Assembly (NCBI GenBank): GCA_002869185.1
Contig: PKTN01000001.1
Coordinates: 1-64,000, forward strand
Direction of reading: 5' to 3'
Length of the DNA: 64,000 nt
From: Denitrovibrio sp.
GTDB lineage: Bacteria > Chrysiogenota > Deferribacteres > Deferribacterales > Geovibrionaceae
The notes below the pieces were generated by a model. It had not been told where the DNA came from. It searched no databases and was given only the letters and a program-made list of their open reading frames with translations. Positions 45,844-54,718 of this stretch are shown one piece after another. Within the stretch, counting starts at the first letter, position 1. The number at the start of each line of letters is the position of its first letter. The position numbers were made by a program, and so were the translations under genes.

Positions 45844-46647
45844 CTATTTTCTGATTATGGAACCGGGTGTCATGCCATAAATTTTTTTATATGCTCTAGT
45901 AAGATGCGCCTGATCAGCGAAACCACAGTCGAAAGCTATATCGGATAGGTTTTCAGGGGATGAAAAGAGGAGTTTTCTCGCCCTCTCGACACGTAATGCA
46001 TTTAGGTATGCATGTGGTGTCATTCCTGTCTCATCCTTGAAAGAACGTATGTAGTGGAACTTGCTCATGTTTGCAGTCTTAGCCAGATCGTTCAGTCTGT
46101 GCTTTGCATCTGGAACCTCATGCATGAGGCTTATGGAACGTTTAACTCCAGCACAGTTGTTAAGTTTATGTTCGGCGGAGAGGTGTTTCTCTTTTGCTAG
46201 TATTCTACCTATTATCTGTTCGTAAGCGTGATCTACCTCTAAGTTAGATTCAGCATTTATTGCGCTTTTACAGAAGGTTAAGATATCTTGCCTATATTGG
46301 AAATCGTTGCTTACCATTGTTTCAAAGTTGAAATGTTTATTTTTGATTTGATTCTCTTCAGTAAAGCTTTTGATGGCGTGTTCGTCAAAGAAGATTACAA
46401 GCTGCTTCCAACCGTCATCGGTAACGCTGTTACCGTAATGAATGTCGCACGGGTTCATAGTAGCCATGTTTGAATTGTCGAGTATGTGTTGAGCATTGTT
46501 AAGTTTGAAGTCTTTTGCTCCGTCGTAGAGCATAGCCATAGAGTAAGTCTCATGGTAGTGTTTTGGAAAATACGTATAAACATGGTCAGATGTCAGTATA
46601 TGCATATGTCCATTGTTTAGTGTATATGATTGTATAGAACTTTTCAT
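45844..46647 (-). CDS. AraC family regulator (cupin sensor)
   Basis: 267 residues: N-terminal cupin-like AraC_binding domain (FPKHYHETYSMAMLYDGAKD) and C-terminal double helix-turn-helix (LNDLAKTANMSKFHYIRSFK, FKDETGMTPHAYLNALRVER and LSDIAFDCGFADQAHLTRAY). It sits between a LysE-type exporter (3 bases upstream) and azlCD (downstream), so it probably controls this export operon in response to an amino acid. Start ATG at 46645-46647. Confidence 0.92.
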   Translation of the reverse strand: MKSSIQSYTLNNGHMHILTSDHVYTYFPKHYHETYSMAMLYDGAKDFKLNNAQHILDNSNMATMNPCDIHYGNSVTDDGWKQLVIFFDEHAIKSFTEENQIKNKHFNFETMVSNDFQYRQDILTFCKSAINAESNLEVDHAYEQIIGRILAKEKHLSAEHKLNNCAGVKRSISLMHEVPDAKHRLNDLAKTANMSKFHYIRSFKDETGMTPHAYLNALRVERARKLLFSSPENLSDIAFDCGFADQAHLTRAYKKIYGMTPGSIIRK

Positions 46648-46650
46648 CTG

Positions 46651-47274
46651 TTACCTTTTGCTGAGTGCCAGCGCAACGCCAAGCCCTATAAGGACTGAAC
46701 CTGCAACTTTATTTAGCATGCCTGCTCCTTTTTCTCTCTTTTTGAGTAGCTCACCAATTTGACCAGAGAATAGGGCGCAAGCAGAAAAGACTATAAAAGT
46801 ACATATGATAAATAGCATGCCAAGCAGAAACATCTGCATAGATGCGTGCCCGTTTTGCTCACGTATAAACTGTGGGAATAGAGCGATGAAGAATACCGCA
46901 ACCTTTGGGTTAAGTATGTTCGCTGTTACTGATTGTATGAAGACTGTCTTAGGTGCCAGAAGTTTGTCGTCTTTATCTGCTCTAGCTGAACCACTTCTAA
47001 AAATCTTTATACCTATGTAAATAAGATAGACAGCTCCAGCGATTTTTATAGCTGTGAAGGCAATAGGGGAGGCTTTTATTATAGCTGATACACCGAGTAT
47101 GACTAATGCTGTATGGACGATATTACCTAGTGAAAAACCAGCCGCAGCAGCCAGAGCAGAAGCACGCCCCTGTGTTATCCCACGAGTTATGACGTAAATA
47201 ACGTCAGGTCCCGGAGTCGCAGCGAGTAGTATAGCTGTAGAGGCGAAAAGTAATATCTGGTCAAGCTCTAGCAT
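46651..47274 (-). CDS. LysE/RhtB family amino-acid exporter
   Basis: 207 residues, six helices, with the family start LLFASTAILLAATPGPDVIY and FIQSVTANILNPKVAVFF. It exports an amino acid such as threonine or homoserine type; the substrate is not readable. First gene of the LysE-AraC-azlC-azlD operon, with AAGGA ribosome site. Confidence 0.92.
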   Translation of the reverse strand: MLELDQILLFASTAILLAATPGPDVIYVITRGITQGRASALAAAAGFSLGNIVHTALVILGVSAIIKASPIAFTAIKIAGAVYLIYIGIKIFRSGSARADKDDKLLAPKTVFIQSVTANILNPKVAVFFIALFPQFIREQNGHASMQMFLLGMLFIICTFIVFSACALFSGQIGELLKKREKGAGMLNKVAGSVLIGLGVALALSKR

Positions 47275-47332
47275 GGTTTTTCCTTTATCGAATAATAAGT
47301 GACATTATATACAAACATAAAACAAATACAAA

Positions 47333-48214
47333 TTAAATGAGCAGATGTTTCTTTGTGAGTGCTTTGGTCAGGACATCAAGTGGGGCGGAGGTGAGTGTCC
47401 ACCTGTGCCAATATAGTGGCGTTTCGATGATATGAGGCGCGAATACATCCTTAAGTAATCCCCTTTCGACTAGTGGCATGCACTGATTATCTGGCATCAT
47501 GCCTATACCGAAACCACGTAGAACAGCGTCGAGGTATTGGTCTACCGCTGGGATATACATCTTAGGGTATTCGAAATTTGTTCTGCCAAACGCTTTCTTT
47601 AGCATCTGTAGGTGGAGTGAATCCTTATCGTTATAGATGATGAAAGGCACATCTTTGAGTGCTTCTGTGGTTAGCCCATCTGGGAAGAGCTTGTCGTAAC
47701 TTTCAGCGGAGCAATACATACGGTAAGTCATAGTGCCGATATATGTGCACGTGCAAGATTGAAAAGCTTTGTCTCTGGTGGTGATACATCCAGCAACGTC
47801 ACCATCTTTCAGCATCCTGTGGGTTTCGTCCTGATCGTCAATGTGTAGGTCGAGGAGTATCTTGTTCTTAAGGATAGTCTCGCCAACAGCGTCAAAGAAC
47901 CAAGTCGCAAGTGTATCAGCATTTAACCCAATCGGAACGGTTGTGTATGACCTAACTTCATTCTGTTCTATATCGTTACTCAGCTCACTTTCTAGTAGTT
48001 TAACCTTATTAAAATGAGCGATGATTTTCCTACCAGCCTCAGTAGGGGTAGGTGGTGTGCCACGGACAAGGATTATCTGCCCCAGGGTCTCCTCTAGTTG
48101 CTTAATCCTTTGCGAGACGGCTGATTGAGTAATATAGAGTACTTGTGCCGCCTTGTCGAATCCCTTGTTGTCTATGACGGCTGTGAAGGCCTCTAGTAGT
48201 TTATAATCATACAT
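47333..48214 (-). CDS. argP: LysR family regulator ArgP
   Basis: 293 residues, strong match to E. coli ArgP/IciA in the N-terminal helix-turn-helix: DKAAQVLYITQSAVSQRIKQ, LVRGTPPTPTEAGRKI. Known ArgP senses lysine and arginine and activates argO. Here argO is divergent, 98 bases away, the classic arrangement. The frame extends to a TTG at 48229, but the ATG at 48214 is chosen from the family start. Confidence 0.93.
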   Translation of the reverse strand: MYDYKLLEAFTAVIDNKGFDKAAQVLYITQSAVSQRIKQLEETLGQIILVRGTPPTPTEAGRKIIAHFNKVKLLESELSNDIEQNEVRSYTTVPIGLNADTLATWFFDAVGETILKNKILLDLHIDDQDETHRMLKDGDVAGCITTRDKAFQSCTCTYIGTMTYRMYCSAESYDKLFPDGLTTEALKDVPFIIYNDKDSLHLQMLKKAFGRTNFEYPKMYIPAVDQYLDAVLRGFGIGMMPDNQCMPLVERGLLKDVFAPHIIETPLYWHRWTLTSAPLDVLTKALTKKHLLI

Positions 48215-48311
48215 AAGATATATTAGCAAAACTAATGAGATATTAAAACAATTAATTTTACTTTTAAAGATTAGCCATGTACCTTAGCTCTAACAATCAG
48301 TGGAGGGAGTG

Positions 48312-48911
48312 ATGCAAACAGCTTTTATGACAGGTATGGTGACAAGTGCTGGGCTTATAATAGCCATTGGTGCTCAGAACGCATATTTACTAACACAAAG
48401 TGTGCGTCGGAACCATCATATTACCATAGCAATAATCTGCGCATTTTTTGATGTTTTGCTTATAACTGTCGGAGTTGCTGGCGTGGGAGCCTTCCTAGCT
48501 TCTAGCCCTGTCCTTATGAAGGTTGCGGCCTGGGGTGGAGCATCATTCCTTTTTGTTTATGGATTTTTGGCTCTAAAATCTGCTTTCTCAGATAACGCTC
48601 TCACAATTATGAATAAGACTGATGATAGTTTAAAAAAGGTGGTTTTCACTACTTTAGCTGTCACTCTGCTGAATCCTCACGTATACATCGACACAGTTGT
48701 ACTTATGGGTGGTATTTCAGCTCAATTCGAAGAAGGAAACAGGATGATGTTTGGTATAGGCGCCGCCCTCTCTTCAGTTATTTGGTTTGCTATTCTTGCT
48801 TTTGCAGGGGTGAAGCTTGCACCTATTTTCTCAAAGCCTTTTACATGGCGTATGCTTGACGTATCTGTCGGTACTGTTATGTGGGCTGTTGCTGCTACAC
48901 TCATTATCTAA
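48312..48911 (+). CDS. argO: Arginine/lysine exporter ArgO (LysE family)
   Basis: 199 residues, six helices, close to E. coli ArgO: AIGAQNAYLLTQSVRRNHHI, VTLLNPHVYIDTVVLMGG and SVGTVMWAVAATLII. Start at 48312 with a GGAGGG ribosome site (48302-48307); a GTG at 48300 overlaps that site and is unlikely. Activated in relatives by ArgP, encoded divergently. Confidence 0.94.
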   Translation: MQTAFMTGMVTSAGLIIAIGAQNAYLLTQSVRRNHHITIAIICAFFDVLLITVGVAGVGAFLASSPVLMKVAAWGGASFLFVYGFLALKSAFSDNALTIMNKTDDSLKKVVFTTLAVTLLNPHVYIDTVVLMGGISAQFEEGNRMMFGIGAALSSVIWFAILAFAGVKLAPIFSKPFTWRMLDVSVGTVMWAVAATLII

Positions 48912-48949
48912 TCTTTCAACTCTTTAGAATTACTGATATTATTATATCT

Positions 48950-50290
48950 ATGATAGATATCAGACGTGAACACCAATTAAATAGTGATGTGACATATTTT
49001 GGCGGAGTTGTCCTTTACTGGATGTCTCGTGATCAAAGGGTGAGTGATAACTGGGCTTTAATCAAGGCTATGCAGTTGGCTGAGAGTCGTCAGTCTCCTA
49101 TGGCCGTTGTCTTTTGCCTGATGACAGACTATCCATCCGCTCAGAAACAGCACTTTCGGTTTATGCTCGATGGGCTTTGCGATGTTGAGCACGAGCTAGA
49201 AGAACTAAATATTCCATTTTTTATGCTATCAGGTGAGCCTATTGAAGAATTATCAAAGTTCTCTAAGCAGGTTGATGCTAAAGCTATAGTTACAGATTTC
49301 TCACCACTTAGATTTAGTCGCAGGATGAAAGATGATCTTGCACATGTGATAAATATTCCACTCATAGAAGTGGATGCACATAATATCGTCCCATGCAGGA
49401 TTGCTAGCCATAAGCAAGAGTTTGCGGCACGCACTATTCGTCCAAAAATAAATAAACTCCTAGACCAATTTTTAGTTGAATACCCTAAGCTGAGAAAGCA
49501 AAAGTTTAAGTGGCAGGGGCATATTTCTAGCACTGATTGGGAGGGGCTTTTTACCAGATTTGGTAACCCAAATAAATATTATCATGCTGGACTTAAGGCG
49601 GCTGACGAGACACTTAGGTCTTTCCTGACTACTAAACTAGACGGGTATAGTAAAAAGCGTAATGATCCAAATCTTGATAATACTTCTGACCTTTCTCCTT
49701 ATCTGCATTTTGGAAATATTTCGGCACAGAGAATCGCCTTAGAAACAAAAGATGCATTTTGGGGTGACGAGGATATAGCAAGTTTTTTAGAAGAGCTTAT
49801 AATAAGAAGAGAACTAGCAGATAATTACTGCTTTTATAATGATAATTATGACTCTTTGCTCGGAGCACATGATTGGGCTAAGAAGACCATGAATGAGCAC
49901 TGGGATGATACTAGAGAGTATATATATTCTGGTGACCAGTTTGAAGAAGCTAAGACGCATGATGATCTTTGGAACGCGGCTCAGAAACAGATGGTTACCA
50001 CAGGGAAGATGCACGGATTTATGCGAATGTACTGGGCAAAGAAAATTTTGGAGTGGACGCCTAATCCTCAGATAGCATTTGATACCGCACTCTACCTGAA
50101 TGATAAGTACTCACTAGATGGTAGGGATCCAAATGGATATGTGGGGGTTGCTTGGTCTGTATGTGGAGTACATGACAGAGCTTGGGGCGAAAGAGCTATC
50201 TTTGGTAAAATACGCTATATGAACTTTAATGGGTGCAAAACAAAGTTCAAGGTTAACAATTATATAGATAAGGTTAATGGTTTAATATGA
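48950..50290 (+). CDS. phr: Class II deoxyribodipyrimidine photolyase
   Basis: 446 residues with class II CPD photolyase signatures: GVVLYWMSRDQRVSDNWALI, ASHKQEFAARTIRPKINKL, the FAD region SPYLHFGNISAQRIALET, and MYWAKKILEWTPNPQIAFDT with DGRDPNGYVGVAWSVCGVHD. Uses blue light to split cyclobutane dimers. The frame is open into the argO end, but the ATG at 48950 gives the normal family start. It overlaps the MarR gene by 4 bases (ATGA). Confidence 0.94.
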   Translation: MIDIRREHQLNSDVTYFGGVVLYWMSRDQRVSDNWALIKAMQLAESRQSPMAVVFCLMTDYPSAQKQHFRFMLDGLCDVEHELEELNIPFFMLSGEPIEELSKFSKQVDAKAIVTDFSPLRFSRRMKDDLAHVINIPLIEVDAHNIVPCRIASHKQEFAARTIRPKINKLLDQFLVEYPKLRKQKFKWQGHISSTDWEGLFTRFGNPNKYYHAGLKAADETLRSFLTTKLDGYSKKRNDPNLDNTSDLSPYLHFGNISAQRIALETKDAFWGDEDIASFLEELIIRRELADNYCFYNDNYDSLLGAHDWAKKTMNEHWDDTREYIYSGDQFEEAKTHDDLWNAAQKQMVTTGKMHGFMRMYWAKKILEWTPNPQIAFDTALYLNDKYSLDGRDPNGYVGVAWSVCGVHDRAWGERAIFGKIRYMNFNGCKTKFKVNNYIDKVNGLI

Positions 50291-50718
50291 AAGACTATAA
50301 AAAAGATGATATCCAGAATATGAAACTGGTTTTCGCAATATATAAAGGGATGAAAGCGATGAGGAAGCAGGAGTCTGAGAAGATTCTTGAAGCTGGCGTG
50401 ACATTTCCTCAGTTTGAGGTGTTAGTTGTAGTCTATCATTTCAACGGAATAACGGTTAATGGGATTATCGAACGAACACTCTCTACCATCGGAAACATCT
50501 CTTTTGTGATTAGTAACCTGATAAAAGATGGGATGCTTAAATCTGAGTCATGTAAAAATGATAAAAGGTCTAAGATTATTAGCCTGACCGAGAAAGGACA
50601 AGACTTTATGGATGATTTTTTCCCAAAACATCTTAAGAACTTAGAAGACATATTCTCAATATATAACCATGAAGAAAAAGAGATAATAGTTAACCTTTTA
50701 AAGCGGTTATCCTCTTGA
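50287..50718 (+). CDS. MarR family transcriptional regulator
   Basis: 143 residues: EAGVTFPQFEVLVVVYHFNG, TLSTIGNISFVISNLIKDGM and the wing KNDKRSKIISLTEKGQD. Similar in length and layout to the MarR protein at 5.9 kb (STPGN versus STIGN in the recognition helix). Translationally coupled to the photolyase gene, an unusual partner; it may control that operon or the pirin locus. No palindrome like the one at 5839 is seen here. Confidence 0.9.
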   Translation: MKDYKKDDIQNMKLVFAIYKGMKAMRKQESEKILEAGVTFPQFEVLVVVYHFNGITVNGIIERTLSTIGNISFVISNLIKDGMLKSESCKNDKRSKIISLTEKGQDFMDDFFPKHLKNLEDIFSIYNHEEKEIIVNLLKRLSS

Positions 50719-50730
50719 TAAATATGTGGT

Positions 50731-51885
50731 TTAAATAGGACTCTTGGTTTTATATTCGTCGAAAGTAGCGACAAAGAACATATTGTCAGTGCCGATATGG
50801 TATTCAATATTTCCTTTATATGACTGCTTATGAAGATTAGCTATAAAGTCAAAAGTATTTTTTGCGTCTTTTGATACATAGTCGTATTCAATTCTACATT
50901 CCATACTGTTAGCAGTGGTAGACAATTTGATATATATATTTCTTTGTTCTGGATTATTCTCTGTAGCTCCTATTGTTGATAGTAAACGTGAAATATAGTT
51001 ATATTGAACCTTGTCACCGAAAATAAGAATATTACCCTTATGGCAACCGTGAAAACATTTTTTGGTTCCTGTCCAACATCTAATTTTAAAAGTATCAGAC
51101 AATTGTATATAGCTTTCTGATTGAATATTACCAAGCACATGGCAATCTAGGTTGATTTGCATGTTTGCATTCATAAGAACATAATTAATCTTCTTTACTG
51201 TGCTAAAAAGTGTTTCGGAAACATTTATAGTATCTTCATCTGTGCTATTGGTATAAAAAGATGCCATGTCATCAATAGAGTTTGATAATCTTTGTATCTC
51301 CCCTAACATCTGATTAGTAGAGAAATTCATATAATATTTTGTCAGGGTATTGTCATCGAACTGCTCTTTAATATCTTGAGCGAAAAGTGAAATACTGTTT
51401 AGGGGCTGTCTCCATGTATGCATAGATTCAGTGATAATCTGCCGAACAATGTTGTTATCGTCATTTTTATTTTCGAGTTTACGCCTATTATGATGTTCAG
51501 TGATGTCATACATTTTGATTATAGAGTATTTGTTGTTTGTTTCAGTATCTGTCTTAGAGCAAGCAACAAGCATGAACCACGTTGAACCAGTTGAGGTATA
51601 AACAGGAAATTCGTAGGTGAAACAATTTTTATCATTCTTTTTGATTTTTTTTATGCCATTTTGAAGATGAGAGATTATAAACTCATCCTCTTGTATATGG
51701 TTTCGCATTAAATCGAAATAGTTAATACCTACAGGGTTATTGTCTCTGTTAGGTTTCGCCCATGATAAAAATTTGCTAAATGAACCATTCACCCACAAAA
51801 TTTTATTGTCTAGGTCGGTGATACATACCCTCTCAGGTGTGTTATCGTATGTGCTTTTAAAATAAAATGGTATCTCTTTGGACAT
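50731..51885 (-). CDS. PAS sensor kinase with degenerate ATPase domain and Cys-rich insert
   Basis: 384 residues, cytoplasmic. PAS domain (about 12-132: NTPERVCITDLDNKILWVNG ... MYDITEHHNR) and an H-box ESMHTWRQPLNSISLFAQDI with His156, same subtype as the kinase at 3.75 kb. The ATPase half lacks a recognisable N-box and Gly boxes; in that region is KIRCWTGTKKCFHGCHKGN (Cys270, Cys277, Cys281, His282). Thus the dimerisation/phospho-acceptor helix may remain while ATP binding is lost. It could be a phospho-relay partner, a redox or metal sensor, or a decaying gene. Confidence 0.78.
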   Translation of the reverse strand: MSKEIPFYFKSTYDNTPERVCITDLDNKILWVNGSFSKFLSWAKPNRDNNPVGINYFDLMRNHIQEDEFIISHLQNGIKKIKKNDKNCFTYEFPVYTSTGSTWFMLVACSKTDTETNNKYSIIKMYDITEHHNRRKLENKNDDNNIVRQIITESMHTWRQPLNSISLFAQDIKEQFDDNTLTKYYMNFSTNQMLGEIQRLSNSIDDMASFYTNSTDEDTINVSETLFSTVKKINYVLMNANMQINLDCHVLGNIQSESYIQLSDTFKIRCWTGTKKCFHGCHKGNILIFGDKVQYNYISRLLSTIGATENNPEQRNIYIKLSTTANSMECRIEYDYVSKDAKNTFDFIANLHKQSYKGNIEYHIGTDNMFFVATFDEYKTKSPI

Positions 51886-52078
51886 TAAAACATAATATGT
51901 AAAATAGAAAATTAATCAAGCATTAATATAATTACACTATTATTGGTAGTAGTTATTATACAAATATTAGATATAACAATGATTTGTAAGTAGTAAAATT
52001 TATCTAGAGATAAGTTAATTCAAGGTTAAAACTAAAACTTGTATTAACTAGTAGTGAATAGTGGTAGGAGTGAGTAAA

Positions 52079-52630
52079 TTATAGTAAAAATATTATGTAA
52101 CCAATTGGTATTATAAAGCCAATTGCTGTTAAAATTACTCCACGTTTTATTGTTTTCTTTCTTATCATTAGAAGACCTGAGATAGCAAGGAAGCCTAACA
52201 GAATTGCATAGATGTCGGCAGCATAGGTCCATGATTTCTTAGGTTTATTTAGGTGAAGATAATTAAGTTCGTATAGGAACGGTCTTTTCTGTACTTTTTC
52301 CTGCACGACAGTGCCTGACGATAAAAAATAGTCTATAGTGTTGCCTTCTACAAAGATGCGGATGTTATCAGGTGAGATAAATGCGACGTTCTTAAACTTG
52401 CCATATTCTTCCAATTCGGTAAGTACAGATTTAACCATGACCATATCTGGTACTGCGCCTTTTGGAGCTGGAGATACCTGTGAAGTGATTTTTTCAATCT
52501 TGTAGCTAGGGTTAAAGTCATGAGAGATATGGTTAACTACAACGCCACTAATAGCATACAGTAGTGTTAAACCTATACATAATAAACCAATATCTCTATG
52601 AAGTATATAATTGATTTTTTTCCAGTTCAT
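52079..52630 (-). CDS. PepSY-associated membrane protein
   Basis: 183 residues: KINYILHRDIGLLCIGLTLLY with ISGVVVNH (the His-rich first helix of PepSY_TM proteins), a short periplasmic PepSY-like domain, then LNKPKKSWTYAADIYAILLG and two further helices ending at the C-terminus. Relatives are linked to haem or iron-reductase systems; the His residues in HRDIG and VVNHISHD could bind haem b. One base separates it from the DUF4920 gene upstream. Confidence 0.82.
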   Translation of the reverse strand: MNWKKINYILHRDIGLLCIGLTLLYAISGVVVNHISHDFNPSYKIEKITSQVSPAPKGAVPDMVMVKSVLTELEEYGKFKNVAFISPDNIRIFVEGNTIDYFLSSGTVVQEKVQKRPFLYELNYLHLNKPKKSWTYAADIYAILLGFLAISGLLMIRKKTIKRGVILTAIGFIIPIGYIIFLL

Positions 52631-52631
52631 A

Positions 52632-53090
52632 TTATTTAATCACAGCTCCTAAACCTTTAATGCGATAAAGCTTCATAGGTTCTTTTACAGAGGTAGGGTA
52701 AAACTTTTTGCCTCTTTTTTCTGCTTGGTGTTGGGAGTACTCTACTGTTTCTCTGAGGTTTAAATGGATAACTTCGACAATACCTTCAACGAGTGCAGTA
52801 CGTCCTTTTGCAGTCATAGGGAACACGATAACTCCATCAATAACCTTAACAAGAATTTTCTGAAATGGTAGGTCGCTAGCTATATCAACCCAACAACCCC
52901 TAGCTGCACAAACTTCAATAACGGTCCCTTCTATGAGGACTCTTTTGCCTAAATATTTTTTAGGGTGAGCATTAATTTCAGAGATTTTAGTGACTTTTGT
53001 TAGTGTTAGCTTTTCGCCTAGATGGATGGTTGTTGCCATAGCTGTAGAGCATAAAAAAACAAAGGTGAATATGTATATAAACTTTTTCAT
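52632..53090 (-). CDS. DUF4920 family periplasmic protein
   Basis: 152 residues: signal peptide (FIYIFTFVFLCSTAMA) and a DUF4920 OB-like domain, with HPKKYLGKRVLIEGTVIEVC followed by AARGCWVDIA, the diagnostic VC-x(5)-GCW Cys pair. Function of the family unknown; the Cys pair may bind metal or be redox active. ATG at 53090 chosen (GAGG at 53098-53101) over a TTG at 53102. In operon with the PepSY-type gene. Confidence 0.85.
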   Translation of the reverse strand: MKKFIYIFTFVFLCSTAMATTIHLGEKLTLTKVTKISEINAHPKKYLGKRVLIEGTVIEVCAARGCWVDIASDLPFQKILVKVIDGVIVFPMTAKGRTALVEGIVEVIHLNLRETVEYSQHQAEKRGKKFYPTSVKEPMKLYRIKGLGAVIK

Positions 53091-53172
53091 CCCTAACCTC
53101 AAATAAATATAATAAGTAAATGACTATATTTATGTTTTATAGTACATAAAAACTTTATAGACAATATTTATC

Positions 53173-54135
53173 TTAGAAACGTTTAGAAAGTCTCAATAAG
53201 AAAATTTGTGCGATTAAGAAAACGCCTAATATTATAGAGAAATACGTAAAACCTTTTGGGTGTTCTGCCCAAGGTATTCCGCCGACATTAGAGCAAAACA
53301 GACCAGTTAGAAAACTTAGTGGGAGGAAGACCGCAGCAACAATAGATAGCATATACATGTTTCTATTTATCTTGTCATTCGAAATTGAGTGCATGTCATC
53401 TTTTAAGATATGACATCTTGTATTAACTGAGCTAATCTCTTCAAGATACCTTCGTGTATTGTTCAGGCACTCGTTGACAGCTATTTTATCGTCATTATTG
53501 AAAAGAGAAATTTTAGGATTGAGCAGCTTTGCTAGTACGTCATTTTGAGGAGAGAGGTATCTTTCAAAACCTATCAAAGACCTTCTAATATCAGAAATTA
53601 TAGCTTGTTTATGTGGTTGATCTTCTTTTATATCTCCAGCTTCAAGTTCATATACTTTGTCACGCTCTTCTGAGATATACGCCTCGATCCTGTCGGTTAT
53701 CAACTCTATGATGTATGAAACAAAGTCACTTATTGAATTGGGAGCATAATTACTATTAATAATTTCTGTGATTTCGTCAAGTACATGAAGATGTTTCAAA
53801 GAGGTGGAAATTATTTTGTTCTCTTGTACAAACATACGCATTGAGAGCATTTCGTGAGATTCTGAGTCGATACAAGTATTTACCGCCCTTATGTTTATGA
53901 GGATACCATCAGGGAATACAGTGACTCTAGGTCTTGTCTCTGGGTCTGTGAGTCTATCGATTATCACTTCATCAACGCCAGATTCATAAAGAAATTTTTG
54001 TGTATCTATGCTTTCTCGATAAAGATGTATCCAGTGAAGCTTACGATTATCGGGAACGTTATTAATATCGTCTTTAAGGTTAGTCCAAGAATTATCATTT
54101 TTTAGCACATAGTTGTGTAGGATGTGTGAGTCCAT
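53173..54135 (-). CDS. CorA/ZntB-like divalent cation transporter with altered GxN motif
   Basis: 320 residues of the CorA superfamily, ZntB branch: long cytoplasmic N-domain with DRLTDPETRPRVTVFPDGIL and QPHKQAIISDIRRSLIGFER, YLSPQNDVLAKL, and two C-terminal membrane helices. The pore signature normally G-(M/I)-N-V-G-G-I-P reads C-S-N-V-G-G-I-P (Cys281-Ser282-Asn283), so the highly conserved Gly is Cys. Ion choice may be changed or activity lost. Ribosome site AAGGAGAAG. Confidence 0.88.
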   Translation of the reverse strand: MDSHILHNYVLKNDNSWTNLKDDINNVPDNRKLHWIHLYRESIDTQKFLYESGVDEVIIDRLTDPETRPRVTVFPDGILINIRAVNTCIDSESHEMLSMRMFVQENKIISTSLKHLHVLDEITEIINSNYAPNSISDFVSYIIELITDRIEAYISEERDKVYELEAGDIKEDQPHKQAIISDIRRSLIGFERYLSPQNDVLAKLLNPKISLFNNDDKIAVNECLNNTRRYLEEISSVNTRCHILKDDMHSISNDKINRNMYMLSIVAAVFLPLSFLTGLFCSNVGGIPWAEHPKGFTYFSIILGVFLIAQIFLLRLSKRF

Positions 54136-54277
54136 ATCTTCTCCTTAGACACTAATGAATGTTATATTATATCAATAATTCGAAATATCTATCCAGCTTT
54201 TATTTCTTGACTGAATTATATTACGGGACTATTTTCTTACATATATATATTTGTATGTTTTTATTCAGGAGCATTTA

Positions 54278-54718
54278 ATGCGTTTATTTATTGTCAGCAT
54301 CATGCTGCTTTTTTCAGTTCAATCTTTCGCAGATGAGATGCCAGAGGTTGGTCTTGACGGTCTTATGAAAGAGATTAAATCTCATAATGCGAAAACAATG
54401 GTAGTCTTTTGGGCTCCTTGGTGTCCATACTGTATGAGAGAGCTTAAGATAATCAGGGATAACCCACAGTTTATATCAAATAATAATCTACAGCTTATTG
54501 GTTTGGTTAAGAGGAAGGATAAAAAGCAATCCATAAGGTTTGTAAAACGTGAGAAGATGAATTTTAAATTCTTAGTAGCCAAGCAAGAAATTTACGATAA
54601 GCTTCAAAGGATTGATGCTGTTCCGCTTACCCTTGTTTATGATAACAAAGGTAACTTACTTGACTCAGAATATGGGAAGCAGTATATAGAAGATTTAGCT
54701 TTAATGCTTGAAGACTAG
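54278..54718 (+). CDS. Exported thioredoxin-like protein (TlpA/CcmG-like)
   Basis: 146 residues: signal peptide (LFIVSIMLLFSVQSFA) and a thioredoxin fold with active site WAPWCPYCMRELK and cis-Pro in DAVPLTLVYDNKG. Probably a periplasmic disulphide reductase, possibly for cytochrome c maturation, which the many CXXCH proteins here would require. ATG at 54278 with CAGGAGC ribosome site; the TTG at 54251 is not used. Ends 4 bases into the rlmI gene on the other strand. Confidence 0.9.
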   Translation: MRLFIVSIMLLFSVQSFADEMPEVGLDGLMKEIKSHNAKTMVVFWAPWCPYCMRELKIIRDNPQFISNNNLQLIGLVKRKDKKQSIRFVKREKMNFKFLVAKQEIYDKLQRIDAVPLTLVYDNKGNLLDSEYGKQYIEDLALMLED

